From an uncultured Lachnospiraceae bacterium (lineage in GTDB: Bacteria > Bacillota > Clostridia > Lachnospirales > Lachnospiraceae): DNA of 64,000 bases. Positions 36,582 to 45,879 of the stretch are shown here, piece after piece. The stretch's first letter is position 1, and the number at the start of each line of letters is the position of its first letter. Location of the stretch: positions 186,001 through 250,000 of the forward strand of contig CAMWQW010000001.1 in assembly GCA_947176505.1 (NCBI GenBank). Direction: 5' to 3'. The position numbers were made by a program, and so were the translations under genes. The notes under the pieces are model-generated. The model searched no databases, was not told the DNA's origin, and saw only the letters and a program-made list of their open reading frames with translations.

Positions 36582-37517
36582 CTACTCTTCTTCCTGTCTG
36601 CGCGTCAAAGATTCCTGTACACGTTTGTATAATTCCTGTGCCGCATTGTAACCCATCTTCTTCTGACGGTGATTAACTGCTGCCGACTCACAGATAATCG
36701 CCAGATTACGCCCCGGTCTGATCGGTATGTTGTGGCATACTACTTTATTACCCAGATACTCCGTATATTCTTCCTCTAGCCCAAGGCGGTCATACTCTTT
36801 TTCTTTGTCCCAGTCTTCCAGTCGGATGACCAGATCAATGTTCTGTGTATCTCTGACGCTGGACGCACCGAACAACGCTTTCACATCCACGATACCGATA
36901 CCGCGAAGCTCAATAAAATGCTTCGTAATGTCAGGTGCGGAGCCAACCAGCGTATCCTCGCTGACTCTTCTGATTTCCACCACGTCATCGGTAACAAGAC
37001 GGTGACCTCTCTTGATCAGCTCCAATGCTGCCTCCGATTTACCGATGCCGCTCTCTCCGGTAATAAGTACCCCTTCACCGTATACATCCACCAATACACC
37101 GTGTACGGAGATGCAAGGCGCCAGTTTTACATTCAGCCATCTGATAATTTCCGCCATACATGCGGAAGTCGCCTTCTTGCTCATAAGCAGCGGAACACCA
37201 TATTTGACCGCCGTCTCTCTGAACAAATCATTGGGGTGAAGCTCCCTGCAGAAAATGATTCCGGGAATCGGGTTATTCAATAATTTCTCATATATCTCTA
37301 CCTGTCTATTCTCTTCCAATCCGTTCATATAAGAATACTCTACAAAACCGACCACCTGTAAACGTGTGGTTTCAAAATGCTCGAAATACCCTGCAATCTG
37401 CAATGCCGGTCTGTTAATGTCCGGCTGTATCACATTAATCTTAGAGATGTCAATCTCTGGTGTGAGATTCTCCAGCTTAAATTTCTCGATGACTTTGGTT
37501 AAACTGATGCTTGCCAT
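36582..37517 (-). CDS. hprK: HPr kinase/phosphorylase
   Basis: 311 residues from ATG 37517 (AAAGGAG just upstream); the frame runs further up without a ribosome site. Motifs: VHGVLVDVYGEG, the Walker A GESGIGKS, and the HprK signature RGIGIVDVKALFG. It phosphorylates and dephosphorylates Ser46 of HPr/Crh in response to glycolytic intermediates, the switch for CcpA-dependent carbon catabolite repression. The Crh-like partner is encoded four genes downstream in the same direction. Confidence 0.97.
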   Translation of the reverse strand: MASISLTKVIEKFKLENLTPEIDISKINVIQPDINRPALQIAGYFEHFETTRLQVVGFVEYSYMNGLEENRQVEIYEKLLNNPIPGIIFCRELHPNDLFRETAVKYGVPLLMSKKATSACMAEIIRWLNVKLAPCISVHGVLVDVYGEGVLITGESGIGKSEAALELIKRGHRLVTDDVVEIRRVSEDTLVGSAPDITKHFIELRGIGIVDVKALFGASSVRDTQNIDLVIRLEDWDKEKEYDRLGLEEEYTEYLGNKVVCHNIPIRPGRNLAIICESAAVNHRQKKMGYNAAQELYKRVQESLTRRQEEE

Positions 37518-37612
37518 ATCCTTCTCCTTTAACGATTTGCATTGTCGCCATTTCCTAATATAAATATAAGCCCGACCGCTCATGTTATGCGTAAGCTGTC
37601 GAGCCCTTGTAT

Positions 37613-37641
37613 ATTGTAGCATATAACCAAACCGTTCGCAA
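37613..37641 (-). promoter_or_regulatory. promoter upstream of hprK
   Basis: Reverse strand TTGCGA (37636-37641), 17-bp spacer, TACAAT (37613-37618), about 95 bp before the hprK ATG. It makes the hprK-crh run independent of the accessory block upstream. Confidence 0.68.
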
Positions 37642-37666
37642 TAAGCGGTAACGGCGGAAACTATGT

Positions 37667-38230
37667 TTATTTTCTTTGATAGTAATCCCCGATTGTCCCC
37701 ATGTACTCTCCGATGGAATGGTAATTCCCAGAATAAATCACCGGGTCAAACAACGTCAAATCAATGCCATTGGCATCTACATCAATCTTCTCGTCAACCT
37801 GTACGTTCTTTACCCTGCAGAAAAAAGTATCTGACTCTCCTGTGGTAACTGCTGACACTACTTCGCATTCGCAAACCCATCGGCTTTCATCGAGCGCCGG
37901 CGCATCGACGCAGACCGCTCTGCTGTAAGTATATGGCATTGCATCTTTTGCCCCATCATGCCCGGATGTCTGTCCGAAATAATCCATCAGCGCAATCATC
38001 CCTGTGCTGACAAGATTAATACTGAACTGTTTTGTCCTCTGCACATTCTGCTTCGTCTTTTTCGTTCCGTACATACTGATGACAATCAGGTAGTCTTCTC
38101 CCTGCTCGCAGGTCTTACTCACCCATGTAATCGGTGCAAAATCCGGACTTTTGTCCTCATTATAAGTTCCAATAATAAAAGCAGGCTGTACAATCATCTC
38201 ATGCCGCGTACTAATAGATTTTCTTTTCAT
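37667..38230 (-). CDS. flavin reductase family protein
   Basis: 187 residues of the FMN-binding split-barrel flavin reductase type: IIGTYNEDKSPDFAPITWVSK at the front, then FSINLVSTGMIALMDYFGQTSG, and SDTFFCRVKNVQVDE. It probably binds FMN; reaction unknown. Its ATG overlaps the stop of the XRE-FMN gene (ATGA), so the two are translationally coupled. Confidence 0.85.
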   Translation of the reverse strand: MKRKSISTRHEMIVQPAFIIGTYNEDKSPDFAPITWVSKTCEQGEDYLIVISMYGTKKTKQNVQRTKQFSINLVSTGMIALMDYFGQTSGHDGAKDAMPYTYSRAVCVDAPALDESRWVCECEVVSAVTTGESDTFFCRVKNVQVDEKIDVDANGIDLTLFDPVIYSGNYHSIGEYMGTIGDYYQRK

Positions 38231-38826
38231 GATATATATGCCTCCTCAATTATCACTTTAAAAATCACGAGAAACATCTCATCCTTTTCAATATATTCCT
38301 GTTTGATCATCGGATATAGATTTATCATTTCCTCCCACACCGCTCCGGAACTGTCCTGCTCGACCCTGCCGCTTATTCTGATCCATCTTCTTGTATTAAG
38401 ATTGTAGCTTGCCAGTTCCACCAGCGGATTGTGGAACAATTCGGAATAAACATTTTTGCGGTTATCCGTAGCTATATACAATGCCTTGTCATCAGCGTAG
38501 ATAAACCCCATCGGTCTAAGCCGCGGTTTCCCGTCCGCAGACGTTGCAAGGAAAAAATACGTGCACTCGCGGATAAACCGGAAGCAGTCCTTTGCAGATA
38601 CCTCCGCATCGCATTCACTGCCTCTCTGTATATCTCCGTTTAGCAAAAAATCTATGCTGCACTCCAACAGTCTGCTTAATTTGATCAATTTCTCCGTCTC
38701 CGGGATCGCCGCGTCCGTCTCCCAGCGTGATACCGACTGACGTGACACCTTAAGGCTCTCCGCCAGCGCTTCCTGTGTGATCCCTTTTTCCTTACGCAAT
38801 GCCGCTATCTTTTCTCCTGTCGTCAT
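38227..38826 (-). CDS. XRE helix-turn-helix fused to an FMN-binding split-barrel domain
   Basis: 199 residues. Residues 5-60 are an XRE-type DNA-binding domain (EKGITQEALAESLKVSRQSVSRWE). Residues 75-195 resemble the pyridoxamine 5'-phosphate oxidase/FMN-binding fold (YFFLATSADGKPRLRPMGFIY, then NPLVELASYN). This gives a DNA-binding protein with its own flavin-type sensor domain, so a redox- or flavin-responsive regulator is plausible. Coupled to the flavin reductase downstream, and 36 bp after the ABC ATPase gene. Confidence 0.85.
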   Translation of the reverse strand: MTTGEKIAALRKEKGITQEALAESLKVSRQSVSRWETDAAIPETEKLIKLSRLLECSIDFLLNGDIQRGSECDAEVSAKDCFRFIRECTYFFLATSADGKPRLRPMGFIYADDKALYIATDNRKNVYSELFHNPLVELASYNLNTRRWIRISGRVEQDSSGAVWEEMINLYPMIKQEYIEKDEMFLVIFKVIIEEAYIS

Positions 38827-38862
38827 ATGGCTCTCCCCGTCCCAATCATCATATTATATTTC

Positions 38863-39702
38863 TCACTCCACTTTACTACAACCAGAGTTTTCTGTGAATA
38901 CGTTCTCCTCGTATATATTTCTGACCATATCCTCAATATCCGACACGCCTTCTTTCGTGTGTTCTTTCTTAAATCTTTCCATCGATCCGTCGAAAATTAT
39001 GCTTCCCTTAGCCAGAACAATAATTCTTTGGCATACACAATCTAAATCCTTCATATCGTGGGAAGTCAGTATTGTAGTCGTGCCCTCTAGGCGGTTCCGC
39101 TCTTTGATAAATTCCCGTATTTGCTGTTTCGCCATTACATCAAGCCCTATAGTCGGCTCATCCAAATACAGCATCGGCGGCTCGTGTAATAGTGACAACG
39201 CAACTTCCGCCTTCATTCTCTGCCCTAAACTGAGCTGTCTTACAGGCGTATGATAAAAATCCTGCATACGCAGCATCTCCACAAAACGGTCAACGTTTTT
39301 CCGAAACACATTCGAATCGATTTGATATATTTCTTTATATAATTCAAAACTGTCCATCATAGGCAAATCCCAGTTTAATCTCGACCTTTGCCCGAACACC
39401 ACGCCGATATTCCTTGCATTTTCCTCCCGCTTCCGATACGGACATAAATCGGCAACCGTAATGTTTCCAGCAGTCGGAAACAGAATGCCCGACATCATCT
39501 TGATGGTCGTAGACTTTCCCGCGCCGTTCTCCCCGATAAACCCGACCAGCTCCCCGGCATGAATACGAAAAGAAACATCGCTTACAGCGCTGACTTTCTT
39601 TTTATCCGGACAGAATATATTCTTTAACACATTTCTCGCCCCCTGACGCGGTACAAGTACTTCATATTCCTTTGAAACATGTGATACTTCTATCAATGAC
39701 AT
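38863..39702 (-). CDS. ABC-2 type exporter ATP-binding protein
   Basis: 279 residues. Walker A GENGAGKST, the signature LSLGQRMKAEVALSLL and Walker B MLYLDEPTIGLD are present; the head (MSLIEVSHVSKEYEVLVPRQG) and the C-terminal extra segment fit the COG4586-like ATPases that pair with two ABC-2 permeases. It powers export of an unknown compound by the proteins at 39712 and 40532. Last of the three exporter genes on the strand. Confidence 0.92.
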   Translation of the reverse strand: MSLIEVSHVSKEYEVLVPRQGARNVLKNIFCPDKKKVSAVSDVSFRIHAGELVGFIGENGAGKSTTIKMMSGILFPTAGNITVADLCPYRKREENARNIGVVFGQRSRLNWDLPMMDSFELYKEIYQIDSNVFRKNVDRFVEMLRMQDFYHTPVRQLSLGQRMKAEVALSLLHEPPMLYLDEPTIGLDVMAKQQIREFIKERNRLEGTTTILTSHDMKDLDCVCQRIIVLAKGSIIFDGSMERFKKEHTKEGVSDIEDMVRNIYEENVFTENSGCSKVE

Positions 39703-39711
39703 GATACCCTC

Positions 39712-40524
39712 CTATGAACCACTGCTTTTGTAACATTTTGAGCTTTGATGAAACAACAAACAAGATACAGTGAAAAAAAGCACTGCCGCGAGCGGGCTCA
39801 ATACTGCTGCCTGCCGGAATACGACGCTGTCTTCCTTCCCCAGAAGTTCTCTGAGCGGGTAGTAATTGACAAACCCGTAGGGCACAAGCGTAGTAACAAT
39901 CACCTGAATAATTCTCGGAAAAATAGAAATCGGATAGTAAGATACTTCCCTGAAAAAATACATAATCTGGAATAGAGAATCTATCTTTGCCACAAGAAAC
40001 GCAGAGCCGCTTACGATCAGAAATAATCCTCCGTAAATCAGGCTGCCGAACAGCAGGATTCCCGCCACTCTCCACAAAAGACATAGCGTAACCTGAATCT
40101 GCAACGCTTTGAAGCAGACTGCCATAACAATGACTGAAAGCGTCATATGCGCAATATAATTACAGATAAAGCTGCTGCTAATCAGATACGGCAGAACTTT
40201 TACTGGCTTAATCAGCACATCGTCGAACGTACCTTTCAAAATCTGCCCCGGAAGAAGATTCATAATGTTAAAAAAGAACGTACCCGCTATCCCGTATGCA
40301 AACAAACTGAATGCATATAGCAGCATCACTTCGTACGCGTTCCATCCGTTCATATCCTCAAACGCGGAAATCATAATCCACATAAGCAGAAATGTCACGG
40401 AGTAATCAAGCGCCTGCGAAATACAGTTAATCAGAAAAGACCATCGGTAAGTCAGCATTCCTTTTACCGCCTTCTTCGTAAAAAAATATGTCAACCCCAT
40501 ATACCTGCACAAGCCCATCATCAT
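39712..40524 (-). CDS. ABC-2 type exporter permease
   Basis: 270 residues with six membrane helices (for example SVIVMAVCFKALQIQVTLCLLW). The family (COG3694-like) pairs with COG4587-like permeases and COG4586-like ATPases, as here. Its ribosome site GGAGG lies in the end of the preceding gene, eleven bases before the ATG. Confidence 0.85.
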   Translation of the reverse strand: MMMGLCRYMGLTYFFTKKAVKGMLTYRWSFLINCISQALDYSVTFLLMWIMISAFEDMNGWNAYEVMLLYAFSLFAYGIAGTFFFNIMNLLPGQILKGTFDDVLIKPVKVLPYLISSSFICNYIAHMTLSVIVMAVCFKALQIQVTLCLLWRVAGILLFGSLIYGGLFLIVSGSAFLVAKIDSLFQIMYFFREVSYYPISIFPRIIQVIVTTLVPYGFVNYYPLRELLGKEDSVVFRQAAVLSPLAAVLFFTVSCLLFHQSSKCYKSSGS

Positions 40525-40531
40525 TACAGTC

Positions 40532-41326
40532 TCATCCTCCCTGTATCATAATTTTGTGTCTGCCCCGGTTCCAAACAAGCGTGACCGCACCAAACAAAAG
40601 ACCAATCCATATAAGCTGCATCCCAAGAACCGCCATAGCCTCCTGCGGACTTTTGGCATTTACAAAAATTGCTGCCGGTTCAAACACAATATATCGAAAA
40701 GGAAGGAATCTTGACAGTTCTTTAAGCCCCTCCGGGAAAAACCAGACCGGCACGAACGCTCCCGAGAACAAACTGAGTAGGACGCTGTTGATATTGCTCA
40801 GAAAAAATGAATTGCGCAGCCATATCACGCTGGATCCAAACAGGAAATTGTACAGAAAATTAATGATAACACCCATGCAAACCGAACTCAGATACAGAAA
40901 CAGATTGACCAGATTCACGTTCACGTGAAAACCAAATACAAGCATAGCGGACGCCACCGAGGGCAGCATACCATACAACGTACGGAAAAGATTGCGCGTC
41001 ACCGACTGTATGAACATATACCTTTTCAGCCCAATCGGAAGCAGCATATTAGCAGAAATGGTTCCGTCCAGCACACTGTCGTTTAAATCCTTCATGACCG
41101 TCGTTTTGGTAATTCCCTCAGTAAATCCCGCGATGATACTGTAAACAATCATGCTGTTTAACGTAATACCCCCTATGGCTTTCCCGCCAGCTCCATATAA
41201 ACCTTTCCACAGGTATACTTTCAGAACAATGTACAGAAAGGCAAATACCGTACCTACAATATAATCAAATCGGAATATGGATTTTTCTTTGAACGAAATC
41301 GCTAAGATTTTCCTGCAAAGGCGCAT
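40532..41326 (-). CDS. ABC-2 type exporter permease
   Basis: 264 residues, six membrane helices, starting MRLCRKILAISFKEKSIFRFDY. First of the exporter trio. The AGGTCTTT-rich 123 bp before it separates it from the two-component genes; no terminator was seen there, so it may be read from the same transcript. The compound exported is unknown. Confidence 0.85.
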   Translation of the reverse strand: MRLCRKILAISFKEKSIFRFDYIVGTVFAFLYIVLKVYLWKGLYGAGGKAIGGITLNSMIVYSIIAGFTEGITKTTVMKDLNDSVLDGTISANMLLPIGLKRYMFIQSVTRNLFRTLYGMLPSVASAMLVFGFHVNVNLVNLFLYLSSVCMGVIINFLYNFLFGSSVIWLRNSFFLSNINSVLLSLFSGAFVPVWFFPEGLKELSRFLPFRYIVFEPAAIFVNAKSPQEAMAVLGMQLIWIGLLFGAVTLVWNRGRHKIMIQGG

Positions 41327-41449
41327 ATAAGACCGTCCCCCTTTTTCTCATAGAAACATTGTAATTCCTATGAAGTGTCGGAAGAAGGTCTTTAGAGTTG
41401 CATTATGTAACGTTTGAAGTGCGAAAAAGAAATATCGACAGTATTTCTA

Positions 41450-42865
41450 TCATTCCATCATCAGCATAACACTTAGACAAAACTCACCGTCTTTGACGTC
41501 AATGGCTATGTCTCCGGAATATTTGCGCGCAACCCTGCGTATATTAGGCAGTCCATACCCGTGACCATCCGTTTGCCCCTTAGATGTAACCGGCAGCCCG
41601 CTTTCCATATCCCATTGCAAATTTCCATCAAAGCTGTTGCGAACTTCTATCATATAAGCATTATTCTTGTGGTAAGAACGAATGGACAGATACGGTGTTT
41701 TGCTCTCTGCTGCATGTTCTATTGCATTTTGCAATGCATTATTCAATATCACACTGATATCAAATGCATTGATGTCAGTATCTTTTGGGTAATAAAATTC
41801 AGAATGAAAGCATATTTGTAACTTCTCCGCTTCTCTCTGCCGTTCCCGCAAAATGACATCAGTTACGGCATTCCCGCTTGTAATCTCCCCCGTCATTTCT
41901 GAAAGCGCGGTCTTAAGTTCTGTTCCGTAAGCCATTGCTTCCTTTGCTTTATTTTCTTCATAAAGTCTCTCCAATGTAAGGACATGGTTTGTCATATCAT
42001 GTTTCATACTGCGAATACTCTGATGAAAACTTTCCACCTGTTCGATGTGCTGCCTGATGTTTTCTATTTGCATGGCAAGATATTCCGCCTGCCGATTCTC
42101 TTTCTGCTTCGCTTTGATGTCTTGATACAGTACAATGGCCACAACAATCGCAATGACAGATACCGCATAGAACAGTACAGTCAAGATATCGTATGCAGTC
42201 GTATCTCTCCCACCCTCTATTATATAAAACATGCGGTAATTCCGTATGATTTGATATGCCATCATTCCCATAAGCGACGGAACCGACAGCATAATCACTT
42301 CCTTGGTTTTCATATCCTCACTTTTATTTCTGTAAGCCTTTAAAACCTGCCAAATTCCTATGGCTGTAAACGAAAACTCTAAAGTCAAGTAAAACAGACA
42401 TACCCCTGCGTATAGAGCAATCCACATAATTTCCGGACAACTCCTCATGTAATCCGTATTTTCTGCAAAAGCATACAGGTTGTCATACATGATTTCCGCC
42501 ATTGCCGCAGAAAGCCAGTTCAAGGAAAAAAATACCACCACGAGAAATGCTTTCTGTCTGTAGTTTCTCCGATCCATCCAGCAAATAAAACAGAATATAA
42601 TAAGACTGCCCATGCCGTATGCAGTTTGGGCAGTCACATGCAGCGGTGCGATATAGAGCACTAGCATAATCAGAAAATATACCGCTCCGACACAAATCGC
42701 ACGCTTTTTCCCTTTTATACCGGCTGTACTTGTACCGTCCAAGGCACATACATCAGTCGATGTCACTTCGGAAATCATAAACGGCTTAATCAGACAATAG
42801 AAACAATACCCCTTGATAAGTGCCTCTGCTATCGACAGCATGTCGCTAACTAAGTCATATCCCAT
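41450..42865 (-). CDS. AgrC-type sensor histidine kinase (GHKL)
   Basis: 471 residues. The first 250 residues hold about six to seven membrane helices, followed by a coiled coil and the phosphoacceptor segment MKHDMTNHVLTLERLYEE (His in HDMTNH), then a GHKL ATPase domain with NALQNAIEHA (N box) and GHGYGLPNIRRVARKY (G box). This layout is that of peptide-sensing AgrC/ComD-type kinases. No agrB/agrD-like gene or peptide precursor was found beside it. It overlaps nothing and follows the response regulator by 3 bp. Confidence 0.92.
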   Translation of the reverse strand: MGYDLVSDMLSIAEALIKGYCFYCLIKPFMISEVTSTDVCALDGTSTAGIKGKKRAICVGAVYFLIMLVLYIAPLHVTAQTAYGMGSLIIFCFICWMDRRNYRQKAFLVVVFFSLNWLSAAMAEIMYDNLYAFAENTDYMRSCPEIMWIALYAGVCLFYLTLEFSFTAIGIWQVLKAYRNKSEDMKTKEVIMLSVPSLMGMMAYQIIRNYRMFYIIEGGRDTTAYDILTVLFYAVSVIAIVVAIVLYQDIKAKQKENRQAEYLAMQIENIRQHIEQVESFHQSIRSMKHDMTNHVLTLERLYEENKAKEAMAYGTELKTALSEMTGEITSGNAVTDVILRERQREAEKLQICFHSEFYYPKDTDINAFDISVILNNALQNAIEHAAESKTPYLSIRSYHKNNAYMIEVRNSFDGNLQWDMESGLPVTSKGQTDGHGYGLPNIRRVARKYSGDIAIDVKDGEFCLSVMLMME

Positions 42866-42868
42866 CCT

Positions 42869-43597
42869 CTATTCCTTTCCTTTTCTCTGATTGAATCTCA
42901 AATAGCATTTGACAAAATCCTGATAATTCTGCTTCGCTATAAGTGCCTGTCCCCTTTTTAAATAAATGGTTGCAGCATCGTATTTCTTAATATAATTAAA
43001 ATTAATAAGATTCGCCCGATGGGGGCGATAGAAATCCTCTCCTGCCTTTTCCGTCAGTTCTTTCATTTTACCGTAATATTCTATATCCGAATCCATTGTA
43101 TGGATAATAACCTTTCGATTAAACACCTCCGCATAGACAATATCTTCCCAAGCGACCGTAATATGCTCTCCCTTGGAAGTAATCATCAGACTAGGCTTTT
43201 CCTGACTGATGCCGGCTTTTGCTTCTTCCGGTTTCTTGGTGTTTTCAAACTCTTTGACAGCATTCAGCAATACTTCCACTAATTTCCTGTCTTCAAATGG
43301 TTTTACCAGATAATGAAACGCCCTTACATCAAACGCTTCAAACACGAAATTATCCAGCGCTGTCACAAAAATAATGATAGTCGCTTGGTTCTGCCTGCGC
43401 AGCTCTCTTGCTGTTTCCATACCGTCTATGCCCGACATCCGGATATCGAGGAATAAAATATCCGGGGCAGCCTCTGATACAAGCAGCTCCTGTCCTGACT
43501 GATACAATGACAGCTCTGCATCCGGATACAGCCTTCTTATCTTCTCCGCAATCATTTCCCTGATTTCCTTTTCATCATCGCAAACTGCTATCCGCAT
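42869..43597 (-). CDS. LytTR family response regulator
   Basis: 242 residues. The receiver domain has DDEKE at its start, the phosphoacceptor Asp in LFLDIRMSGIDG and the switch Lys in LVKPFEDRK. A linker of about 15 residues precedes the LytTR DNA-binding domain (KGEHITVAWEDIVYAEVFNRK, FYRPHRANLINFNYIKKYD). Such regulators bind paired direct repeats and usually control a neighbour, here perhaps the ABC-2 exporter. Genes for the kinase follow immediately. Confidence 0.95.
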   Translation of the reverse strand: MRIAVCDDEKEIREMIAEKIRRLYPDAELSLYQSGQELLVSEAAPDILFLDIRMSGIDGMETARELRRQNQATIIIFVTALDNFVFEAFDVRAFHYLVKPFEDRKLVEVLLNAVKEFENTKKPEEAKAGISQEKPSLMITSKGEHITVAWEDIVYAEVFNRKVIIHTMDSDIEYYGKMKELTEKAGEDFYRPHRANLINFNYIKKYDAATIYLKRGQALIAKQNYQDFVKCYLRFNQRKGKE

Positions 43598-43690
43598 TTT
43601 TACACTTCCTTTGCATTCCTCATTTTTTAAGTTTTATCGGAATTTTATATAAGAATCAACAATGTCATGTCGCAGATAGGATGTTTTCGG

Positions 43691-43707
43691 GTGTAAAATA
43701 TTTACAC
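43691..43707. promoter_or_regulatory. perfect palindrome upstream of the LytTR gene
   Basis: GTGTAAAATATTTACAC is a perfect 17-bp dyad 94 bp upstream of the response-regulator ATG. It is not a Rex box or a GlnR/TnrA box. A ten-codon reading frame on the reverse strand (MDKAILFRKV, with AAGGGTGA before it) ends within it, but I cannot say that it is real. Confidence 0.55.
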
Positions 43708-43806
43708 TTTTCTAAATAGAATTGCTTTATCCATATCGCTCACCCTTCTTGAACGGAACCGACGGACCAGAGTTTTATTGAAAGCACCATCTCATCCTAT
43801 TTCTTT

Positions 43807-44247
43807 TTACAATCTTTGCATGTAAATTTTTTCCACTGAACCCCATGGAGCAGTTTTACGGTCTATTATTTCAAAACCGTATTTTTCATATAAATTTTCA
43901 TGGTCACTTACTATATGTACCTTGTCAAAACCAATGGACTTTAAATATTCCATTGAATACTGTATCAGCTTTTGACTTAGCCTATTTCCTCTGTATTCCT
44001 CATCAACAAACATATAACCAATGTAAGGGGTATAATATACATTTGGAATACAATCTGTTTTTGAGACCGTACAATATCCACAAATTTTCTGATTATCTAA
44101 TGCAATGATAACCCGTTCCCATTCTGTAAATAGGTTGTTGTCCATAGCATTGGCTAATGACTTGCCAGCGTTCCATGAACAATCTTTTGCATAATCTCTT
44201 ACTTTATTCCACATCTTATCTGATGATGTGAGCATTTTTAAATCCAT
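43807..44247 (-). CDS. GNAT family N-acetyltransferase
   Basis: 146 residues, one GNAT domain: IALDNQKICGYCTVSK, the acetyl-CoA motif MFVDEEYRGNRLSQKLIQYS, and LYEKYGFEIIDR near the C-terminus. The acceptor is unknown. Its context, an accessory block with regulators and an exporter, gives no further clue. Confidence 0.9.
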   Translation of the reverse strand: MDLKMLTSSDKMWNKVRDYAKDCSWNAGKSLANAMDNNLFTEWERVIIALDNQKICGYCTVSKTDCIPNVYYTPYIGYMFVDEEYRGNRLSQKLIQYSMEYLKSIGFDKVHIVSDHENLYEKYGFEIIDRKTAPWGSVEKIYMQRL

Positions 44248-44409
44248 ACTTTAGTCCCTCCACCATTCTGACTTGGGAGGATTATTTTATCTGTGTATCC
44301 TCCAAACACCCATAAAATTTATTCTCATAACACATCATCCTCTCTAGTTTTATATTTATTAAAATGCCTTATGCATCATACCATTTCACGACGGCAGGTT
44401 TTGTTTTCC

Positions 44410-45747
44410 TTATAAAAACATCGTCATATAAATCGGCAGATGAACCACATCTTCTTTCACCAAAATATCCTTTGTGTATAAAATATACGGCTGTCCGATT
44501 TTACTTGAAAATTTATTTCTGAATTTATCTAAGGAAGAATGCTTTCTGTATGCTCCCGACTTTACCTCCACCGGACATATTTTTCTCTGATGTCGAATCA
44601 GGAAATCAATTTCCATATTGTTTTCTCTCCGGTCCGTATCACTTCTCGAATAAAAGAATAATCTGTGCCCGTTCGCACGCAATTCCTGCGCCACAATATT
44701 TTCCATGAGCATCCCTTCATTCACATGAAGTCTGTCTAACAAAATATCCCGATACAATTCGTTATCCATGAATTCATCGTCCATAAAGGAATATGTCACC
44801 AGCAGCCCAGTATCTCCCATATAGCATTTTCTGGTGCTGTGCTCCCCACTCATCGACAGTCCGACACTCGGATCCGTCGCATTATAGCAATTATTCACTA
44901 TCATTGCCTCCGAAAGCCACATAAAGGTATTCTCGTAATCGCGGAATCTTGCTTCTTTATCTATGCTCGACAATTTATACTTCTTTTCCGTTTTGGAAAG
45001 CTGGGATGGTATCTCATCAAAAACAGCTAAGACTTTTGCTTCATACCCTTTTGCAAATTTCGTGATGTCTTCCCGATAAAGTGTCAAAATACGTTTCTTT
45101 ATTCTGTCAGTTTCTTCAAAGTTTTTTGTTCTTATATAAGTGTCAACTGCCTGCGGCATTCCACCCACAAGCATGTATTGGCGAAAATCATTCATTACTC
45201 TTCGATGCAAAGCCTGTCCGAGCGGTCGAAACTCCTCATAGCACTGTTTCAAAAGCGGAACCGTCGTCTCGTCTCCCATCGCCCATAAAAACTCTTCAAA
45301 ATCCATAGGAAACATCTCAACATGCTCTTCCTCTGAAGGAATCACAATGTCTTCTACATTCATCCGTAATGAAATCAAGGAACCCGTTTCGAGATAATCG
45401 TATCGTCCGTCTGCAACCAAATACTTAATAAGTTCTCTTGCCGCCGGATATCTCTGGACTTCATCAAAAACAATAAGAGATTCTCTTCTATAAAGCATTA
45501 CCCTGTAGTAAGCGGATAACTTATTGAAAAACAAATCAAAATCATTGATATCATTTTCAAATATCTCTTTTACTTCCCGCGGAAGATGTGCAAAGTCTAT
45601 CAACAGATAACTTCGATATTCATTCTTCGCAAACTGCTCCGCAATATAACTTTTACCTACACGTCTTGCCCCATCCAGTAAAATCGCGCAGCTCCCGTTA
45701 TCTTTTTCTTTCCATTCCAATAGGCGTGCATATATCTTCCGTTTCAT
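44410..45747 (-). CDS. ATP-binding protein with DUF4143 (AAA_14)
   Basis: 445 residues. The AAA_14 ATPase domain has the P-loop LDGARRVGKSYIAEQFA and the Walker B-like LIVFDEVQRYP. The last third is the DUF4143 nuclease-like domain (YMGDTGLL, then EMEIDFLIRHQRKICPVEVKSG, with the PD-(D/E)XK-type Asp and the E-V-K). These archaeal/bacterial proteins are common, often in mobile or accessory regions, and their function is not established. Located at the uvrC side of the accessory block. Confidence 0.9.
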   Translation of the reverse strand: MKRKIYARLLEWKEKDNGSCAILLDGARRVGKSYIAEQFAKNEYRSYLLIDFAHLPREVKEIFENDINDFDLFFNKLSAYYRVMLYRRESLIVFDEVQRYPAARELIKYLVADGRYDYLETGSLISLRMNVEDIVIPSEEEHVEMFPMDFEEFLWAMGDETTVPLLKQCYEEFRPLGQALHRRVMNDFRQYMLVGGMPQAVDTYIRTKNFEETDRIKKRILTLYREDITKFAKGYEAKVLAVFDEIPSQLSKTEKKYKLSSIDKEARFRDYENTFMWLSEAMIVNNCYNATDPSVGLSMSGEHSTRKCYMGDTGLLVTYSFMDDEFMDNELYRDILLDRLHVNEGMLMENIVAQELRANGHRLFFYSRSDTDRRENNMEIDFLIRHQRKICPVEVKSGAYRKHSSLDKFRNKFSSKIGQPYILYTKDILVKEDVVHLPIYMTMFL

Positions 45748-45813
45748 CTAAACCACCTCTTTGCTCTATATAAAATATTATATACCAAAAAGGCAGAATG
45801 ATTCAATCCAATT

Positions 45814-45879
45814 TTTCACGGAAAGGCATTTTTATACTATGCTATATTTCACGAAAAGGCACTTTTATCCTTTGCTCTT
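45814..45879. repeat. 33-bp direct duplication ahead of the AAA_14 gene
   Basis: TTTCACGGAAAGGCATTTTT begins at 45814 and an imperfect copy (TTTCACGAAAAGGCACTTTT) at 45847, period 33 bp. The second copy ends at the uvrC stop codon. It lies at the boundary between uvrC and the accessory block; it may be a target or recombination scar. Confidence 0.65.
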
